DNA of 64,000 nucleotides from Rhizobium leguminosarum. GTDB lineage: Bacteria; Pseudomonadota; Alphaproteobacteria; Rhizobiales; Rhizobiaceae. Made by a program: the position numbers and the translations under genes. The stretch lies in contig NZ_CP025013.1 in NCBI RefSeq assembly GCF_002953715.1, forward strand, positions 124,001 through 188,000, read 5' to 3'. Shown here piece after piece: positions 25,464 through 34,882 of this stretch; positions within the stretch are counted from its first letter, which is position 1, and each line of letters begins with the position of its first letter. The notes below the pieces were generated by a model. That model did no database searches. It had not been told where the DNA came from and saw only the letters and a list, made by a program, of their open reading frames with translations.

Positions 25464-26380
25464 CAGTCGAACCGTGTGTTGCGGTAGACACGAAGGACGT
25501 AGACCAGCGAAATCAGCAAAGACACGAGAGTGATCACGACCGATAGCGCCATGCCATACGAGAAACGGAGATTCTGGAAGGTTTCGAGGTAGATCTGGAC
25601 GAGCACCGGTCGGGTCTCGAGACTGGCTCCCGCCAGAACCCAGGCCTCGTCGAAGAGATTGAAAGCGTTCACGGTTGCGTTCGTCATGGCGACAGCGATC
25701 GCACTGCGAACCAGGGGAAGAGTTACCAATGTGAACATCTGAACGCGCGTGGCTCCATCGATCCGCGCAGCCTCATAGAGATGGGCAGGGATACTCTGCA
25801 TCGCGGCAAGGACGATGACGATCGTCAAAGGCATCATGCGCCAGACGTGGACGATTGTTACGGCGACAATGGCGCTGGTGCGATCGTTGAACCAGACGTG
25901 ATTTTCGAAGGGGAGCCCGAGCGCCGAAAGAATGCCGTTCAACAGACCCGCGCCGGGTTGATAAATCCAAAGCCAAATGACCGAATTTACAACGCCGGGC
26001 AGCGCCCAGGGCAAGATCACTGCTGCGAGCACCCACTGCCGCCCGACCTTGATCTGATTGATGAGAGCAGCGGCAAGAACGCCGAACACGGTTTCGGCGA
26101 CGACGGCCAGAACAACGTATGTGAGCGTGTTGCTCCAGGTCGTCGCGAGCTGGCCATCCGATAGCATTCGGCTGTAGTTTTCTAGGCCGACGAATGGAGT
26201 GCCGGCCTGCATGGGGTTGACCCTGTGCAGGCTGTCCCAGACGGTTCTTCCCATCGGGTAGAAGACCAAAGCTACCATCGTGATAACGATGGGCGACACC
26301 AACAGCAAGCCGAGCGTGGCGTCGGCGTTGAAGCCGACCCCACGCTTGCTCGTGGCCCCTTCGGACGCCAAAGCTGTCAT
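25463..26380 (-). CDS. Sugar ABC transporter permease (MalF class)
   Basis: A 305-residue permease with six helices. The first follows a short cytoplasmic N-terminus, and the EAA motif lies near residue 205 (YEAARIDGATRVQMFTLVTLP). It overlaps the binding-protein gene by 4 bp and the MalG-class gene by 1 bp. It is part of the carbohydrate CUT1-type importer of this operon. Confidence 0.93.
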   Translation of the reverse strand: MTALASEGATSKRGVGFNADATLGLLLVSPIVITMVALVFYPMGRTVWDSLHRVNPMQAGTPFVGLENYSRMLSDGQLATTWSNTLTYVVLAVVAETVFGVLAAALINQIKVGRQWVLAAVILPWALPGVVNSVIWLWIYQPGAGLLNGILSALGLPFENHVWFNDRTSAIVAVTIVHVWRMMPLTIVIVLAAMQSIPAHLYEAARIDGATRVQMFTLVTLPLVRSAIAVAMTNATVNAFNLFDEAWVLAGASLETRPVLVQIYLETFQNLRFSYGMALSVVITLVSLLISLVYVLRVYRNTRFD

Positions 26381-27633
26381 TGCGCCATCGCCTGCTTGGC
26401 GGCGGAAGCGATAGCCTCCATCGCCTGGTCGACGCTCATCTGTCCCTTGGCAGCGCTATTGATCGCTGTGTTTACGCCGCTGGAAAATTGCGGATACCAA
26501 GGCGGCGTGCCTTGCGGGAAGAGCGGCTCAACGGTCTTCGACTGTGCCACGAGAGCGTCGCCGCTGTTCAGCTTTCCGGACTCGTTGAGTTCGGAAAGCG
26601 CCGACGTGCGGGTCGGCAGGAAGCCGTTCACGGCATTCTTCTTCTGGAAGTCCTTGCTGGTGAACCATTTGACGAAAGCGATCGCCGCCTCCTTGTTGGG
26701 AGAGACGTTTGGAATAGCCAGCGCTTCTGGAAGGCCGAAACTGCGCGTTTCACCACTCGCCGTCGGCACGAGGATCGCTTCAACCTGGCCCGCGACTTTC
26801 GACTGCTTCGGGTCGTTCATCTGGCCGAGACGACCGGGCTCACCGGAGATCATGATGCTGGTGATGCCCTGCCCGAACATGCTCTCATTGATCTGGCTGT
26901 CTTTCAGGCCGGTAGACGCCGGATCGACCAGCCCTTCCTTGAGGAGCATCAGCTCGAAAGCAAGCGCCTTGTAACCAGCTGAATCCGGCGAGGTGAAGAG
27001 CGGATTGAAGTCCTTGTCGAAGAGTTCGCCACCGAAGGCCTTGGTCAGCAAGTACCAGCTTGTTGACGCGCCTTCGGTTGCTGAAACCGGCAGGCCGATC
27101 GGATACTCGACAATGCCCTTTTCCTTGATTTTCTTGGCTGCAGCGACCAGGGCGTCCAATGTTTTCGGCATCTCGGTGATGCCTGCATCCGCGAAATGCT
27201 TCTTGTTGACGAGCATCACCCGGAAGTCGTTGGTGTAGGGAATTCCCAATAACTTGCCGTCGACGGTGAAGATCTTAGCAACGCCGATATCTTTCACGGT
27301 GTCGGCGTCGATCACATCGTCAAGCGGCATATACCAACCAGCGGCGCTGAACTGACCGGTCCAGGACCAATCGAACTCGGTCACATCAGCCGGCGCTGTA
27401 CCGGCAACCAAAGCCGTCACCAGCTTCGGGCGGATGTCGTCCCAGGACAAGGTCTGCAGGTCGACGTGAATGCCGGTTTCGGCCTCGAAGTCAGAGGCGA
27501 TATTCGGTCCCTGCGGCGATGGCATGAGCACTGTGATCGATTGGCCGGCAAGCGGCTTTGCGTCCTGGCCAAGAGCGGGTACGGCGACTGCCAGAGCTGC
27601 TGATGCAAGTAGAGGCAAGATCAATTTATGCAT
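26377..27633 (-). CDS. Extracellular sugar-binding protein, family 1
   Basis: A 418-residue periplasmic protein. The signal peptide (MHKLILPLLASAALAVAVPALGQ) is cut probably after ALG. The SBP_bac_1 fold is indicated by the IPYTNDFRVMLVNKKHF segment near residue 115 and the late EAAIAFVKWFTSKDFQKKN motif. I place the start at 27633, with AAGGA 8 bp upstream; two in-frame ATGs further upstream are possible. The family carries oligosaccharides and polyols. Neighbours suggest an amino sugar or a galactoside. Confidence 0.9.
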   Translation of the reverse strand: MHKLILPLLASAALAVAVPALGQDAKPLAGQSITVLMPSPQGPNIASDFEAETGIHVDLQTLSWDDIRPKLVTALVAGTAPADVTEFDWSWTGQFSAAGWYMPLDDVIDADTVKDIGVAKIFTVDGKLLGIPYTNDFRVMLVNKKHFADAGITEMPKTLDALVAAAKKIKEKGIVEYPIGLPVSATEGASTSWYLLTKAFGGELFDKDFNPLFTSPDSAGYKALAFELMLLKEGLVDPASTGLKDSQINESMFGQGITSIMISGEPGRLGQMNDPKQSKVAGQVEAILVPTASGETRSFGLPEALAIPNVSPNKEAAIAFVKWFTSKDFQKKNAVNGFLPTRTSALSELNESGKLNSGDALVAQSKTVEPLFPQGTPPWYPQFSSGVNTAINSAAKGQMSVDQAMEAIASAAKQAMAQ

Positions 27634-27664
27634 GTTCCCATCCTTCATTATTCTTGAGCTCAAT

Positions 27665-28624
27665 TCACTGGGGTGCGCGGTCACCGCCTTCGGCCGTGGC
27701 CACGATTTGCCCGAACCAGCCGTCGTCTAACGGCCAGTCGAGAAGCTGGGCGGCAGCCAGGAGCGCGCCGCCAATGGGGGGAAGTTTCGGCAAAGCCGGA
27801 GGCCTGCCAATTCGGCGTTCAAGCGCCTCTAAAAGAAGCCGGCTCGAAAAAGTACCGCCGGCATAAGTCCAGTCGGCATCCGGATCACAATGGCCGGCAA
27901 TTGCCTCATGATGCTTCGCCAATTCATCGGCGGCCTGCTCGATCAACGCGATCGCCCCTTTGTCGCCGCCAAGTGCGACCTGATCGACGAGGGCCGAAAT
28001 TGCTGCAATGTCTGCCCGTGGGTTCGCCAAGGAGCTGGCCCAATCGCCGAGGCCATTCATGGGATTGCTCGGGTCGATGCGAAGGTGGTCAAACAAGGCC
28101 GTTGCGAGAGCCGTTGCCGGAGCACGCCCGTCCATGCTTTGACTGACGAGGTTGAGCGCCCTCCGGCCGATCCAATGGCTGCTGCCCTCATCGCCGATGA
28201 GATCTCCCCACCCGCCGGTGCGGGCTGACTGGTCTTCAGAGTTGCGCGCCCATGCCATTGAACCCGTGCCCGAAAGAATGAGGATGCCCGGCTCGCCCGC
28301 AAAGGCACCAAGGTGTGCCGCGTCGACGTCGTTGAGGACGCGCCGGTGGACGTTTGGGAACGCGCGCTCGATCGCGTCCCGTTGTTGAACCGACAGGCGC
28401 TCAACCTCCCCGTAAGCGGGTAGTGCTGCAGCGACCGCCGCCAGATTTCCTTCATCGCGAAAGGGAAGGAGATGCCGCTCCAGCTCCTGGAGCCAATTGG
28501 GATTATCCATGGGGTTGACCCCGTGGCCGCGGGAACACCGCAATATCCGGCCACGCTTGTCCGTAAGGGCAACCAGCACCTTGCTTCCGCCACCGTCGAT
28601 GCCGAGGATCAGCGCGTCGCTCAC
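27665..28624 (-). CDS. BadF/BadG-type sugar kinase (N-acetylglucosamine kinase-like)
   Basis: A 319-residue ASKHA-fold kinase. The phosphate-1 loop GIDGGGSKVLVALTD is at residues 8-22. The phosphate-2 loop is ILSGTGSMAWA near residue 115, followed by TGGWGDLIGDEGSS, as in eukaryotic and bacterial N-acetylglucosamine kinases of this family. The start is GTG at 28624, overlapping the DeoR stop by 4 bp (GTGA), so the two are translationally coupled. It should phosphorylate the imported sugar before the SIS protein acts. Galactosamine, glucosamine or their acetyl forms are all possible. Confidence 0.87.
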   Translation of the reverse strand: MSDALILGIDGGGSKVLVALTDKRGRILRCSRGHGVNPMDNPNWLQELERHLLPFRDEGNLAAVAAALPAYGEVERLSVQQRDAIERAFPNVHRRVLNDVDAAHLGAFAGEPGILILSGTGSMAWARNSEDQSARTGGWGDLIGDEGSSHWIGRRALNLVSQSMDGRAPATALATALFDHLRIDPSNPMNGLGDWASSLANPRADIAAISALVDQVALGGDKGAIALIEQAADELAKHHEAIAGHCDPDADWTYAGGTFSSRLLLEALERRIGRPPALPKLPPIGGALLAAAQLLDWPLDDGWFGQIVATAEGGDRAPQ

Positions 28625-29415
28625 TCTTTCGCCCTCAAGTCGGCGATCGTTGCGTCGACGCCGAAGTTGACAAGCTCGTCGCGCCAATGTCGCGAAAGCC
28701 CGGAATCGGTAATGACTTTCGCAGTGTCCAGCGGCGCGACCTTGTAGGTCGCCGTGGTTCCGAATTTCGAGGAATCGGCCAGGACGAAACGATTGGCCGA
28801 CCGAGCCAGCATGCGCCGGTTGAGGCTCGCTTCCGCACTGTCCACGCTGTAGATCGCACCGTCGGCGCTAATGGCGCTGGCGCCAAGAAAGAGCTGGTCG
28901 AACCATAATGTTTCCAGCATTGCCTCCGCCTGAGGTCCGACAAGCGACGCATTCTCGCTACGCAGCTGACCGCCGAGAAGCACCACCTCCAAATTCGGAA
29001 TATTCAAGAATTCCTGCGCTACCGTCAGGCCGTTGGTGAATATTCTCAGCGGCATGGGGTTGATGCGAACGAGGCGCGCAAGCTGCAGGACGGTGGTTCC
29101 CGCGTCGAGAAAGATTGCCGTACGCGGATGAAGCAGGTCGTAGGCCGCGGTGGCAATCGCCCGTTTGGCCGATAGATGGCGCTTTTCGCGCTCCTGAAAT
29201 GCAACCTCAACCGACGATCCTTCGGCAATGCGCGCTCCACCATGCACGCGATCAATGGCGCCCTCCTGCTCAAGGATCTGCAGGTCTCTACGAACCGTGG
29301 CAAGCGATGCTCCGATCGCATCGGCAAGCGCCTGAATGGTCGAAAAGCCGTTCGCGTAGAGGTGGCTGCGAATGGCATCCAGCCGATCGACCTTCACTCC
29401 AACTGCCTGGCTCAA
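28621..29415 (-). CDS. DeoR-family transcriptional regulator
   Basis: A 264-residue repressor. The N-terminal winged helix has LDAIRSHLYANGFSTIQALADA and the recognition helix SLATVRRDLQIL. The family-defining RVHGGA follows near residue 58. The C-terminal DeoRC domain holds the sugar-phosphate pocket, with IFLDAGTTVLQLA near residue 100 and FTNGLTVAQEF. It heads the operon and probably represses it until a phosphorylated sugar accumulates. It is insulated from the upstream GH4 gene by a terminator at 29526-29556. Confidence 0.92.
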   Translation of the reverse strand: MSQAVGVKVDRLDAIRSHLYANGFSTIQALADAIGASLATVRRDLQILEQEGAIDRVHGGARIAEGSSVEVAFQEREKRHLSAKRAIATAAYDLLHPRTAIFLDAGTTVLQLARLVRINPMPLRIFTNGLTVAQEFLNIPNLEVVLLGGQLRSENASLVGPQAEAMLETLWFDQLFLGASAISADGAIYSVDSAEASLNRRMLARSANRFVLADSSKFGTTATYKVAPLDTAKVITDSGLSRHWRDELVNFGVDATIADLRAKE

Positions 29416-29525
29416 CGAAAATCTCCCTCACGGCCGATCCCAATTTCGATCATGCTTTCATTTCAAATGATCAGTGTCAATCAGTTTTCTGACGTTTTAT
29501 GATTTATTGGATGGGGGCTGGAATG

Positions 29526-29556
29526 AAAAAGACGCGCCGTGAATTCACGGCGCGTC
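29526..29556 (-). terminator. Rho-independent terminator of the GH4 gene
   Basis: Positions 29531-29556 form a perfect 26-bp palindrome (GACGCGCCGTGAA and its complement), folding to an 11-bp stem with an AATT loop. Read on the minus strand it is followed directly by TTTTT. It lies 50 bp after the GH4 stop and upstream of the DeoR gene, so the two are separate transcription units. Confidence 0.85.
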
Positions 29557-29605
29557 TATGACGAATGAACTGCCATCCGCTTGTGGCTGGCTTATCCGCG
29601 GGATC

Positions 29606-30922
29606 TCACTGATATCTCGGCAGCAAATCGCCGTGCGCGTCGATCAGGTCGTCGACGAGGTTCCAGATTTGGTCTGGAGACAATTCCGCAGACGTATGCG
29701 GATCGAGCAGAGCGGCCTGGTAGACGCGCTCGCGGTTTTTTGTAAGAGCCGCCTCGACCGTCAACTGCTGAACAGAAACGCTCAAGTTCATGACGGCGGA
29801 AAGCTGAGAGGGGATCCGACCGACCCGGACCGGCTGAATTCCGTTTCTGTCGACATGGCAAGGCACTTCCACGATGCATTCATCGGGCAGATTCTCGATC
29901 AGGCCGTTGTTTGGGACATTGCCGTATATCAGCGCCGGGTTGCCGGTGACCGCGGCATGAATGATGCCGGCCGCATATTCATTGCTGCGGCACACCTCGA
30001 TCGGCTTGTCGCCTTCCAGTTCCTTCCGCAGGGCATGCCACTCTTTGATCTGCACTTCGCAGCGCCGGATGTATTCGTCCAACGGGATATTGAGCTGATC
30101 GATCAGATCCCCGCGGCCCTCTTTGATGTACCAGGAGGTATACTCGGAGAAATGCTCGCTGGATTCGGTGACGAAGTGGCCGAGCCGTTTGAGCACATCG
30201 AACCGCACCCGATCGTCCGGCGGGACGCGGCCATCGGCGGCGAGAGCGTTCAGTCTCGGATAGAGATCTTCCAGCCGTCCGTCGCTGTGAACTTTCTCAT
30301 ATTTTAGGAAGAAGGCGACGTGATTGATGCCAGCCGAAACGTAGTTCACGTCGGCAACGTCCTCGCCGAGGCATTGCGCGAGATGTCCGGCTGTGTGCTG
30401 CACACTATGACACAAGCCGACGGTCGGGATTTCCGGGGCCAGATCCTTGATCGCCCAGCAGTTGATGGCCATCGGGTTGACGTACTGCATCAGAAGAGCC
30501 TGCGGGCAGACCTCCTGCATGTCTCGGCAGATCGCCTCAAGGACTGGTATCGTCCGCAAACCGCGGAAAATGCCGCCGATGCCAAGGGTGTCGGCGATCG
30601 TCTGACGCAAGCCATATTTTTTTGGAATACCGAAGTCCGTGACGGTCGCCGGCTTGTAGCCACCGACCTGCATCATCAGGATGACGAAATCAGACCCGCG
30701 CAGCGCTTCCCGCCGGTCGAGCGTGGCGTCGATCCTGACGCTTGAAAGCTTAAGCGACTCGCAGATCCGGCGAGCGACGATCTCTGACGTCATCAGTCGC
30801 TCTGGATCGATATCAAAGAGGCTGATGACGTAGTCGCCGCCTCTCTGCGAGGACAGGACGTCTCCCAGAATGTTCTGGGCAAAAACGGTGCTACCAGCGC
30901 CTACCAGGCAAATCTTCGGCAT
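29606..30922 (-). CDS. GH4-family alpha-galactosidase-like glycosidase (MelA type)
   Basis: A 438-residue NAD+- and Mn2+-dependent glycosidase. The Rossmann N-terminus reads KICLVGAGSTVFAQNILGD. The Asn of the active site is in QYVNPMAINCWA near residue 150, and the metal-binding Cys in VGLCHSVQHTAGH near 175, with a further metal ligand in SAGINHVAFF. These features fit the alpha-galactosidase branch of GH4. The enzyme is cytoplasmic and would act on unphosphorylated galactosides after import. The ATG at 30922 has AGGGAGA upstream. It diverges from the AraC gene, with 99 bp between them. Confidence 0.88.
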   Translation of the reverse strand: MPKICLVGAGSTVFAQNILGDVLSSQRGGDYVISLFDIDPERLMTSEIVARRICESLKLSSVRIDATLDRREALRGSDFVILMMQVGGYKPATVTDFGIPKKYGLRQTIADTLGIGGIFRGLRTIPVLEAICRDMQEVCPQALLMQYVNPMAINCWAIKDLAPEIPTVGLCHSVQHTAGHLAQCLGEDVADVNYVSAGINHVAFFLKYEKVHSDGRLEDLYPRLNALAADGRVPPDDRVRFDVLKRLGHFVTESSEHFSEYTSWYIKEGRGDLIDQLNIPLDEYIRRCEVQIKEWHALRKELEGDKPIEVCRSNEYAAGIIHAAVTGNPALIYGNVPNNGLIENLPDECIVEVPCHVDRNGIQPVRVGRIPSQLSAVMNLSVSVQQLTVEAALTKNRERVYQAALLDPHTSAELSPDQIWNLVDDLIDAHGDLLPRYQ

Positions 30923-31021
30923 TGCAATCTCCCTATCGGTTGTGATTGCTTATTGCTCCTTCTGGGTCGGAATTTCTTCCTGGCATCGGCCTATTAATTC
31001 CGGAATTCGAGTCTCAGACAC

Positions 31022-31888
31022 ATGAAACATACCCAAAGCCGCGGCGAATGGATCGGATCCCGAGGGCAGTTCCTGATCGAGCGCCACATCGCCGATGCGA
31101 TGGCGGCACCGCATTGGCACGACCACGTTGAATTAAACCTGCTCATGGCAGGCCAGATGACCTACCTTTTTAATGGAAGGCAGGAACAGGTTGAGGCCGG
31201 CCGTCTGGTTTTATTCTGGGCCGCAATTCCCCATCAGACGATCGCTGTTGCCGACAACGCGCCGCTCGTATGCCTCTATCTTCCCCTTATCGATTTCCTT
31301 GGCCTGCCGGTGGACAGAAAGGCCAGGCAGTCGATCATGCAGGGGAGGTTTCTGGCGCAGGCAAATCAGGAAACGATGGATGCTTTGACACTCCCACGAT
31401 GGGAAAAGGAATGGCAATTCGGCAGTGCGGCAAGACGGAAATTGGTCGTGGAGGAGGTTCGATTGCGAATACGGCGCCTGATCCTGGACAATGCTGAAAT
31501 CGACAATTCGCCAACCCATGTCTCTCTGACATCGTTGGCTGGCCACGCGGTGCGCCACGTCGAGCTGCTGATCGATCTCATAAATTCCCGCTACGCAGAT
31601 CCGATTAGCGTACCCGATCTCGCGAAGCTTGCGGGCATGCATCCAAGCACCGCCAACAACGCTTTCCGAAAGGTTCTGGGAATATCAGTCAACGAATACC
31701 TGACCCGACATCGGATTGCCCGGGCGATGCAGCTTCTGACAGACACGGAGGACCCTGTGCTCCAGATCGGTTTTGACTGCGGGTTTGGTTCCAGCAGTCG
31801 CTTCTACGAGATTTTCAAGGAGCGAACGGGTACGACCCCCCGTCATTTCCGAGAAGCGGTGAACTCCAGGAACACTCCGGCGCCTTGA
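31022..31888 (+). CDS. AraC-family transcriptional regulator
   Basis: A 288-residue regulator. Residues about 15-110 form a cupin sugar-binding domain (PHWHDHVELNLLMAG, VEAGRLVLFWAAIPHQ). The C-terminal 100 residues carry two helix-turn-helix units, with LAKLAGMHPSTANNAFRKVLG and the family signature VLQIGFDCGFGSSSRFYEIFK, then TGTTPRHFRE. It is divergent from the GH4 gene and likely its activator, like MelR or RafR next to alpha-galactosidase genes. The ribosome site before ATG 31022 is weak. Confidence 0.9.
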   Translation: MKHTQSRGEWIGSRGQFLIERHIADAMAAPHWHDHVELNLLMAGQMTYLFNGRQEQVEAGRLVLFWAAIPHQTIAVADNAPLVCLYLPLIDFLGLPVDRKARQSIMQGRFLAQANQETMDALTLPRWEKEWQFGSAARRKLVVEEVRLRIRRLILDNAEIDNSPTHVSLTSLAGHAVRHVELLIDLINSRYADPISVPDLAKLAGMHPSTANNAFRKVLGISVNEYLTRHRIARAMQLLTDTEDPVLQIGFDCGFGSSSRFYEIFKERTGTTPRHFREAVNSRNTPAP

Positions 31889-32019
31889 TGGGATTCAAAC
31901 CGACGAGGGTGAGATCGCTCTTGTGACCCTGGCCTCTGCTGCCGAAGTGACCGCCGATCCGGAGCGGAGTTGCAATTGACGTTTGGCCGGTACGACGCGC
32001 CGTCCGGCAAATGATGGCT

Positions 32020-32979
32020 CTAGTGGAGCGTGCCGCTGATCACCATTTTTGACACGAATGCGGAAAGAAGCTGGCTATCGAAATGGCCCGGCGAATTCAT
32101 CATCATGTTGATCGCCTCCGCTTGAGAGAATGCGCGCTTATACGGCCTGATTGTGGTCAATGCTTCGTAAACGTCACAAATCGCCGCAAGCCGGGCTACG
32201 TAAGGGATCTTCTTTCCGGCGAGCCGACCAGGATAGCCAGAGCCATCGAACTTTTCGTGGTGGTAGCGACAAATGTCGAGCACCTGCTTAGGGACATGCG
32301 CGACATGAGAAACCAGCTCATATCCCCGCTGAGGATGCCCGCGCACAAGATCCATTTCCTCGGCCGTCAGCTTACCGGGTTTCGTCAAAATTTCGTCCGG
32401 CAGCGCCATTTTTCCAAGATCGTGAACCAGTCCACCCAATCCCAATACCCGTACCTCCTCTTCTCCATGACCGAGGCTGCGCCCCAGGGTGATCATCAAC
32501 GCGCTAACTGCAAGCGAGTGGAGGAACGTCAGCTCATCTTTTTCCTTCAGCTTCGCGACTGCGATCAGCGCTCCGGCATTGTCGAAGGCTGCCGACATGA
32601 TCCGCTCCACAGCCGAGCTTGCCGCGTCACTGGCAAAAGAGGCTTTGATCCTGGCGTGGGCAAGCATCTGGCGGATCTGCGGTCTCGTATCCTCTACGCA
32701 TTCCCTCGCCTGCTTGATATCCTTCGCCGAAAACACGGCACGAAGCTGGGCGTCAAACGCAGCCCGGTCGATGTCCTGTGGCGCACCTGAGTCGACATCC
32801 GCGCCTTTTCCGACGTCGATCACGACCGTCATCAGGCGGCTTGCCATCAAACTCTCGACCTGACCGGCGGCCGAGATCAGGAACGGCTTGAACCGGCGTG
32901 TCCTGTCTTCCCCCTCAATTTCGACGTCCTCGACATACATTCCGACCCGCAATTGGCTGACATGTATCCGTTTTCGCAT
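32020..32979 (-). CDS. HD-GYP c-di-GMP phosphodiesterase
   Basis: A 319-residue cytoplasmic protein. The N-terminal 120 residues resemble the DUF3391 region that precedes HD-GYP domains (RKRIHVSQLRVGMYVEDVE). The catalytic domain is complete: H of LHSLAV, LVHDLGKMALP, RGHPQRGYEL, and the GYP element HHEKFDGSGYPGRLAGKKIP, then AAICDVYEALTT. It should hydrolyse c-di-GMP to GMP or pGpG. The ATG at 32979 is preferred to a TTG 15 bp upstream. It lies 88 bp downstream of the GGDEF-EAL gene on the same strand, so the two may be co-transcribed. Confidence 0.92.
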   Translation of the reverse strand: MRKRIHVSQLRVGMYVEDVEIEGEDRTRRFKPFLISAAGQVESLMASRLMTVVIDVGKGADVDSGAPQDIDRAAFDAQLRAVFSAKDIKQARECVEDTRPQIRQMLAHARIKASFASDAASSAVERIMSAAFDNAGALIAVAKLKEKDELTFLHSLAVSALMITLGRSLGHGEEEVRVLGLGGLVHDLGKMALPDEILTKPGKLTAEEMDLVRGHPQRGYELVSHVAHVPKQVLDICRYHHEKFDGSGYPGRLAGKKIPYVARLAAICDVYEALTTIRPYKRAFSQAEAINMMMNSPGHFDSQLLSAFVSKMVISGTLH

Positions 32980-33067
32980 CTCTGATCCGTTCAAAATGAT
33001 CTTGGTACTTATGCGTTGTCTCAGGTGTCGGGGGCTGGCCCGAGCGCGAAAACCTCACTCAGGGAGG

Positions 33068-34882
33068 CTATAGGGCTCCGGCACGGGTCTTGTCTTTGTT
33101 GGGCCGTTGTCCATGCTGCTCTAAAATGGCTGCGGCAACCGTTCGATCGACTGCTTTCGAAAACAGATAGCCCTGTCCGAGCTTGCAGCCGAGCCGGCTC
33201 AACTGAGCAGCTTGGGATTCTGTTTCAATCCCCTCTGCGACAACCCGGATTCCCAGCTTGTCTGCTATTCCGATCAGGCCCTCAACGATGAAAGTCCCTG
33301 CGTCGCCCGGCACCATGCGATCGATGAAGGACTTGTCGATCTTGATAATATCGACCGGCACCGTCAGCAGGTGGGTCAAAGACGCGTAGCCCGTGCCAAA
33401 GTCGTCGAGGGCAACCAGTAACCCCTTGGACCGAAGAGCTTTTATCTCGTCCGCTACGACATAGTCCCGTTGTCCGAGATAAACCGATTCCGTCACTTCG
33501 AGGATGATGTGCTTAAGAGGAACCTCCGCTTCCCCGAAAATGCGGCACAGCCTGTCTTGCAGATTACCGCCACGAAAATCTGCGGCGGACAGGTTGATGC
33601 CGACATGTTGGAGAGGAAGGCCCCGGGCGAGCCAGCTACGGATGTCCCTCGCGACCCTCAGCAACATCCGTTGGGTGAGCTCAGCAGCAATATGCGCGTC
33701 TTTCGTCGCCTCATGGAAATGCGCTGCGGCTATGATTTCGCCGGAAGGCGTGGTCATCCGACATAAGGCTTCGAAACCGACAATTTCCCGAGTATCCAGG
33801 CGCAATATCGGCTGGTAATGCGCGTCGATCCGATCGTCCTCCAGGGCGACGCCCACATCGCGAACCGCCCTGAAGCGGCGGGTCAGGGCGGTGCCCAGGC
33901 CGGGATAGTGTTGCACGTACCGGCCGCGGTTGTGTTCTTTCGCATGATAGAGCGCCACATCGGCGTTCTGGCGGATCTGGTCTGAGTTCGTTTCCATCTC
34001 AGCCAGCGCGCCGCCAATCGTCGCGGCGGGAAAGACCACATGACCGTCGCACGTTGAAGGAGAGGACAGTGCTTTGAAGATGTCGGTTGCCCTCGCATTC
34101 AGATCAAGCTCTTTGTTGTCCGACACAATGACAGCAAACTCATCTCCACCGAGCCTAAACGTGTTTCGGGAGCCTGCTGTCGCGGCGATCCGGTCTGCAA
34201 CCACTTGAATCAATGCGTCGCCGGCGGCGTGCCCGAACGTGTCGTTCACGAGTTTCAAGTTGTCGATGTCCACCAGCAAGATACCCCAGGCACGCCCGGA
34301 TCGAGGCAGCTCTTCGGCTAGAAGCTGGTTGAAACGAGCGCGATTCGACAGTCCTGTTAAAGCGTCGCTGTATGTCAGCCGCTGACGTTCCATTACACGT
34401 TCTTCGCGATCGATGGCGATTATGCAGAGATGGACACAAGCGTCGACGAGGTCCCGTTCGATGGCCTTCGGACCGCGGTGGTCTCGATAGTAGAAGGCGA
34501 AGCTACCAATCACCTGCTCGCCACGTTTGATCGGGCTGGACCAGCAAGCCTTCAACCCTAGCGGAAGGACCAGGGACTTGAAGTCCTGCCAACGAGGATC
34601 AGTCTCGATATCGGTGACAACGACCGCTTCTCCGAAATAGGCAGCAGCGCCACAGGAGCCCGCAAGAGGACCGGCCTCAAGATTGTCGACAGCCGCCGAA
34701 TAGTGAGGCGGTAGGGAAGGTCCAGCGAGTGTGTGAAGACGGCTCCCGTCGAACGTCAGCACCGAAGCGATGATCCTAGGAACGGCGGCCTCAACCTTGA
34801 GGCAAAGTTGCTCCATCGTTGCTGCCAGCGGTTCCCCTTTGGCAATCATTTCCAGAATGGCATTCTGCAACTCAAGGATCAT
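33068..34882 (-). CDS. GAF-GGDEF-EAL protein (c-di-GMP cyclase and phosphodiesterase)
   Basis: A 604-residue soluble protein. Residues about 10-155 form a GAF sensor domain (GSCGAAAYFGEAVVVTDIETD). Residues about 165-325 are GGDEF with intact active site RLGGDEFAVI; the upstream RxxD inhibitory site is absent (SRNTFRLGG). Residues about 345-590 are EAL with FEALCRM, NLSAADF, EVTESVYL, DDFGTGYASL, IKIDKSFID and AEGIETES all present. Both catalytic functions therefore look possible. A signal through GAF may set the direction. It is divergent from the histidine kinase gene and upstream of the HD-GYP gene. Confidence 0.93.
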   Translation of the reverse strand: MILELQNAILEMIAKGEPLAATMEQLCLKVEAAVPRIIASVLTFDGSRLHTLAGPSLPPHYSAAVDNLEAGPLAGSCGAAAYFGEAVVVTDIETDPRWQDFKSLVLPLGLKACWSSPIKRGEQVIGSFAFYYRDHRGPKAIERDLVDACVHLCIIAIDREERVMERQRLTYSDALTGLSNRARFNQLLAEELPRSGRAWGILLVDIDNLKLVNDTFGHAAGDALIQVVADRIAATAGSRNTFRLGGDEFAVIVSDNKELDLNARATDIFKALSSPSTCDGHVVFPAATIGGALAEMETNSDQIRQNADVALYHAKEHNRGRYVQHYPGLGTALTRRFRAVRDVGVALEDDRIDAHYQPILRLDTREIVGFEALCRMTTPSGEIIAAAHFHEATKDAHIAAELTQRMLLRVARDIRSWLARGLPLQHVGINLSAADFRGGNLQDRLCRIFGEAEVPLKHIILEVTESVYLGQRDYVVADEIKALRSKGLLVALDDFGTGYASLTHLLTVPVDIIKIDKSFIDRMVPGDAGTFIVEGLIGIADKLGIRVVAEGIETESQAAQLSRLGCKLGQGYLFSKAVDRTVAAAILEQHGQRPNKDKTRAGAL

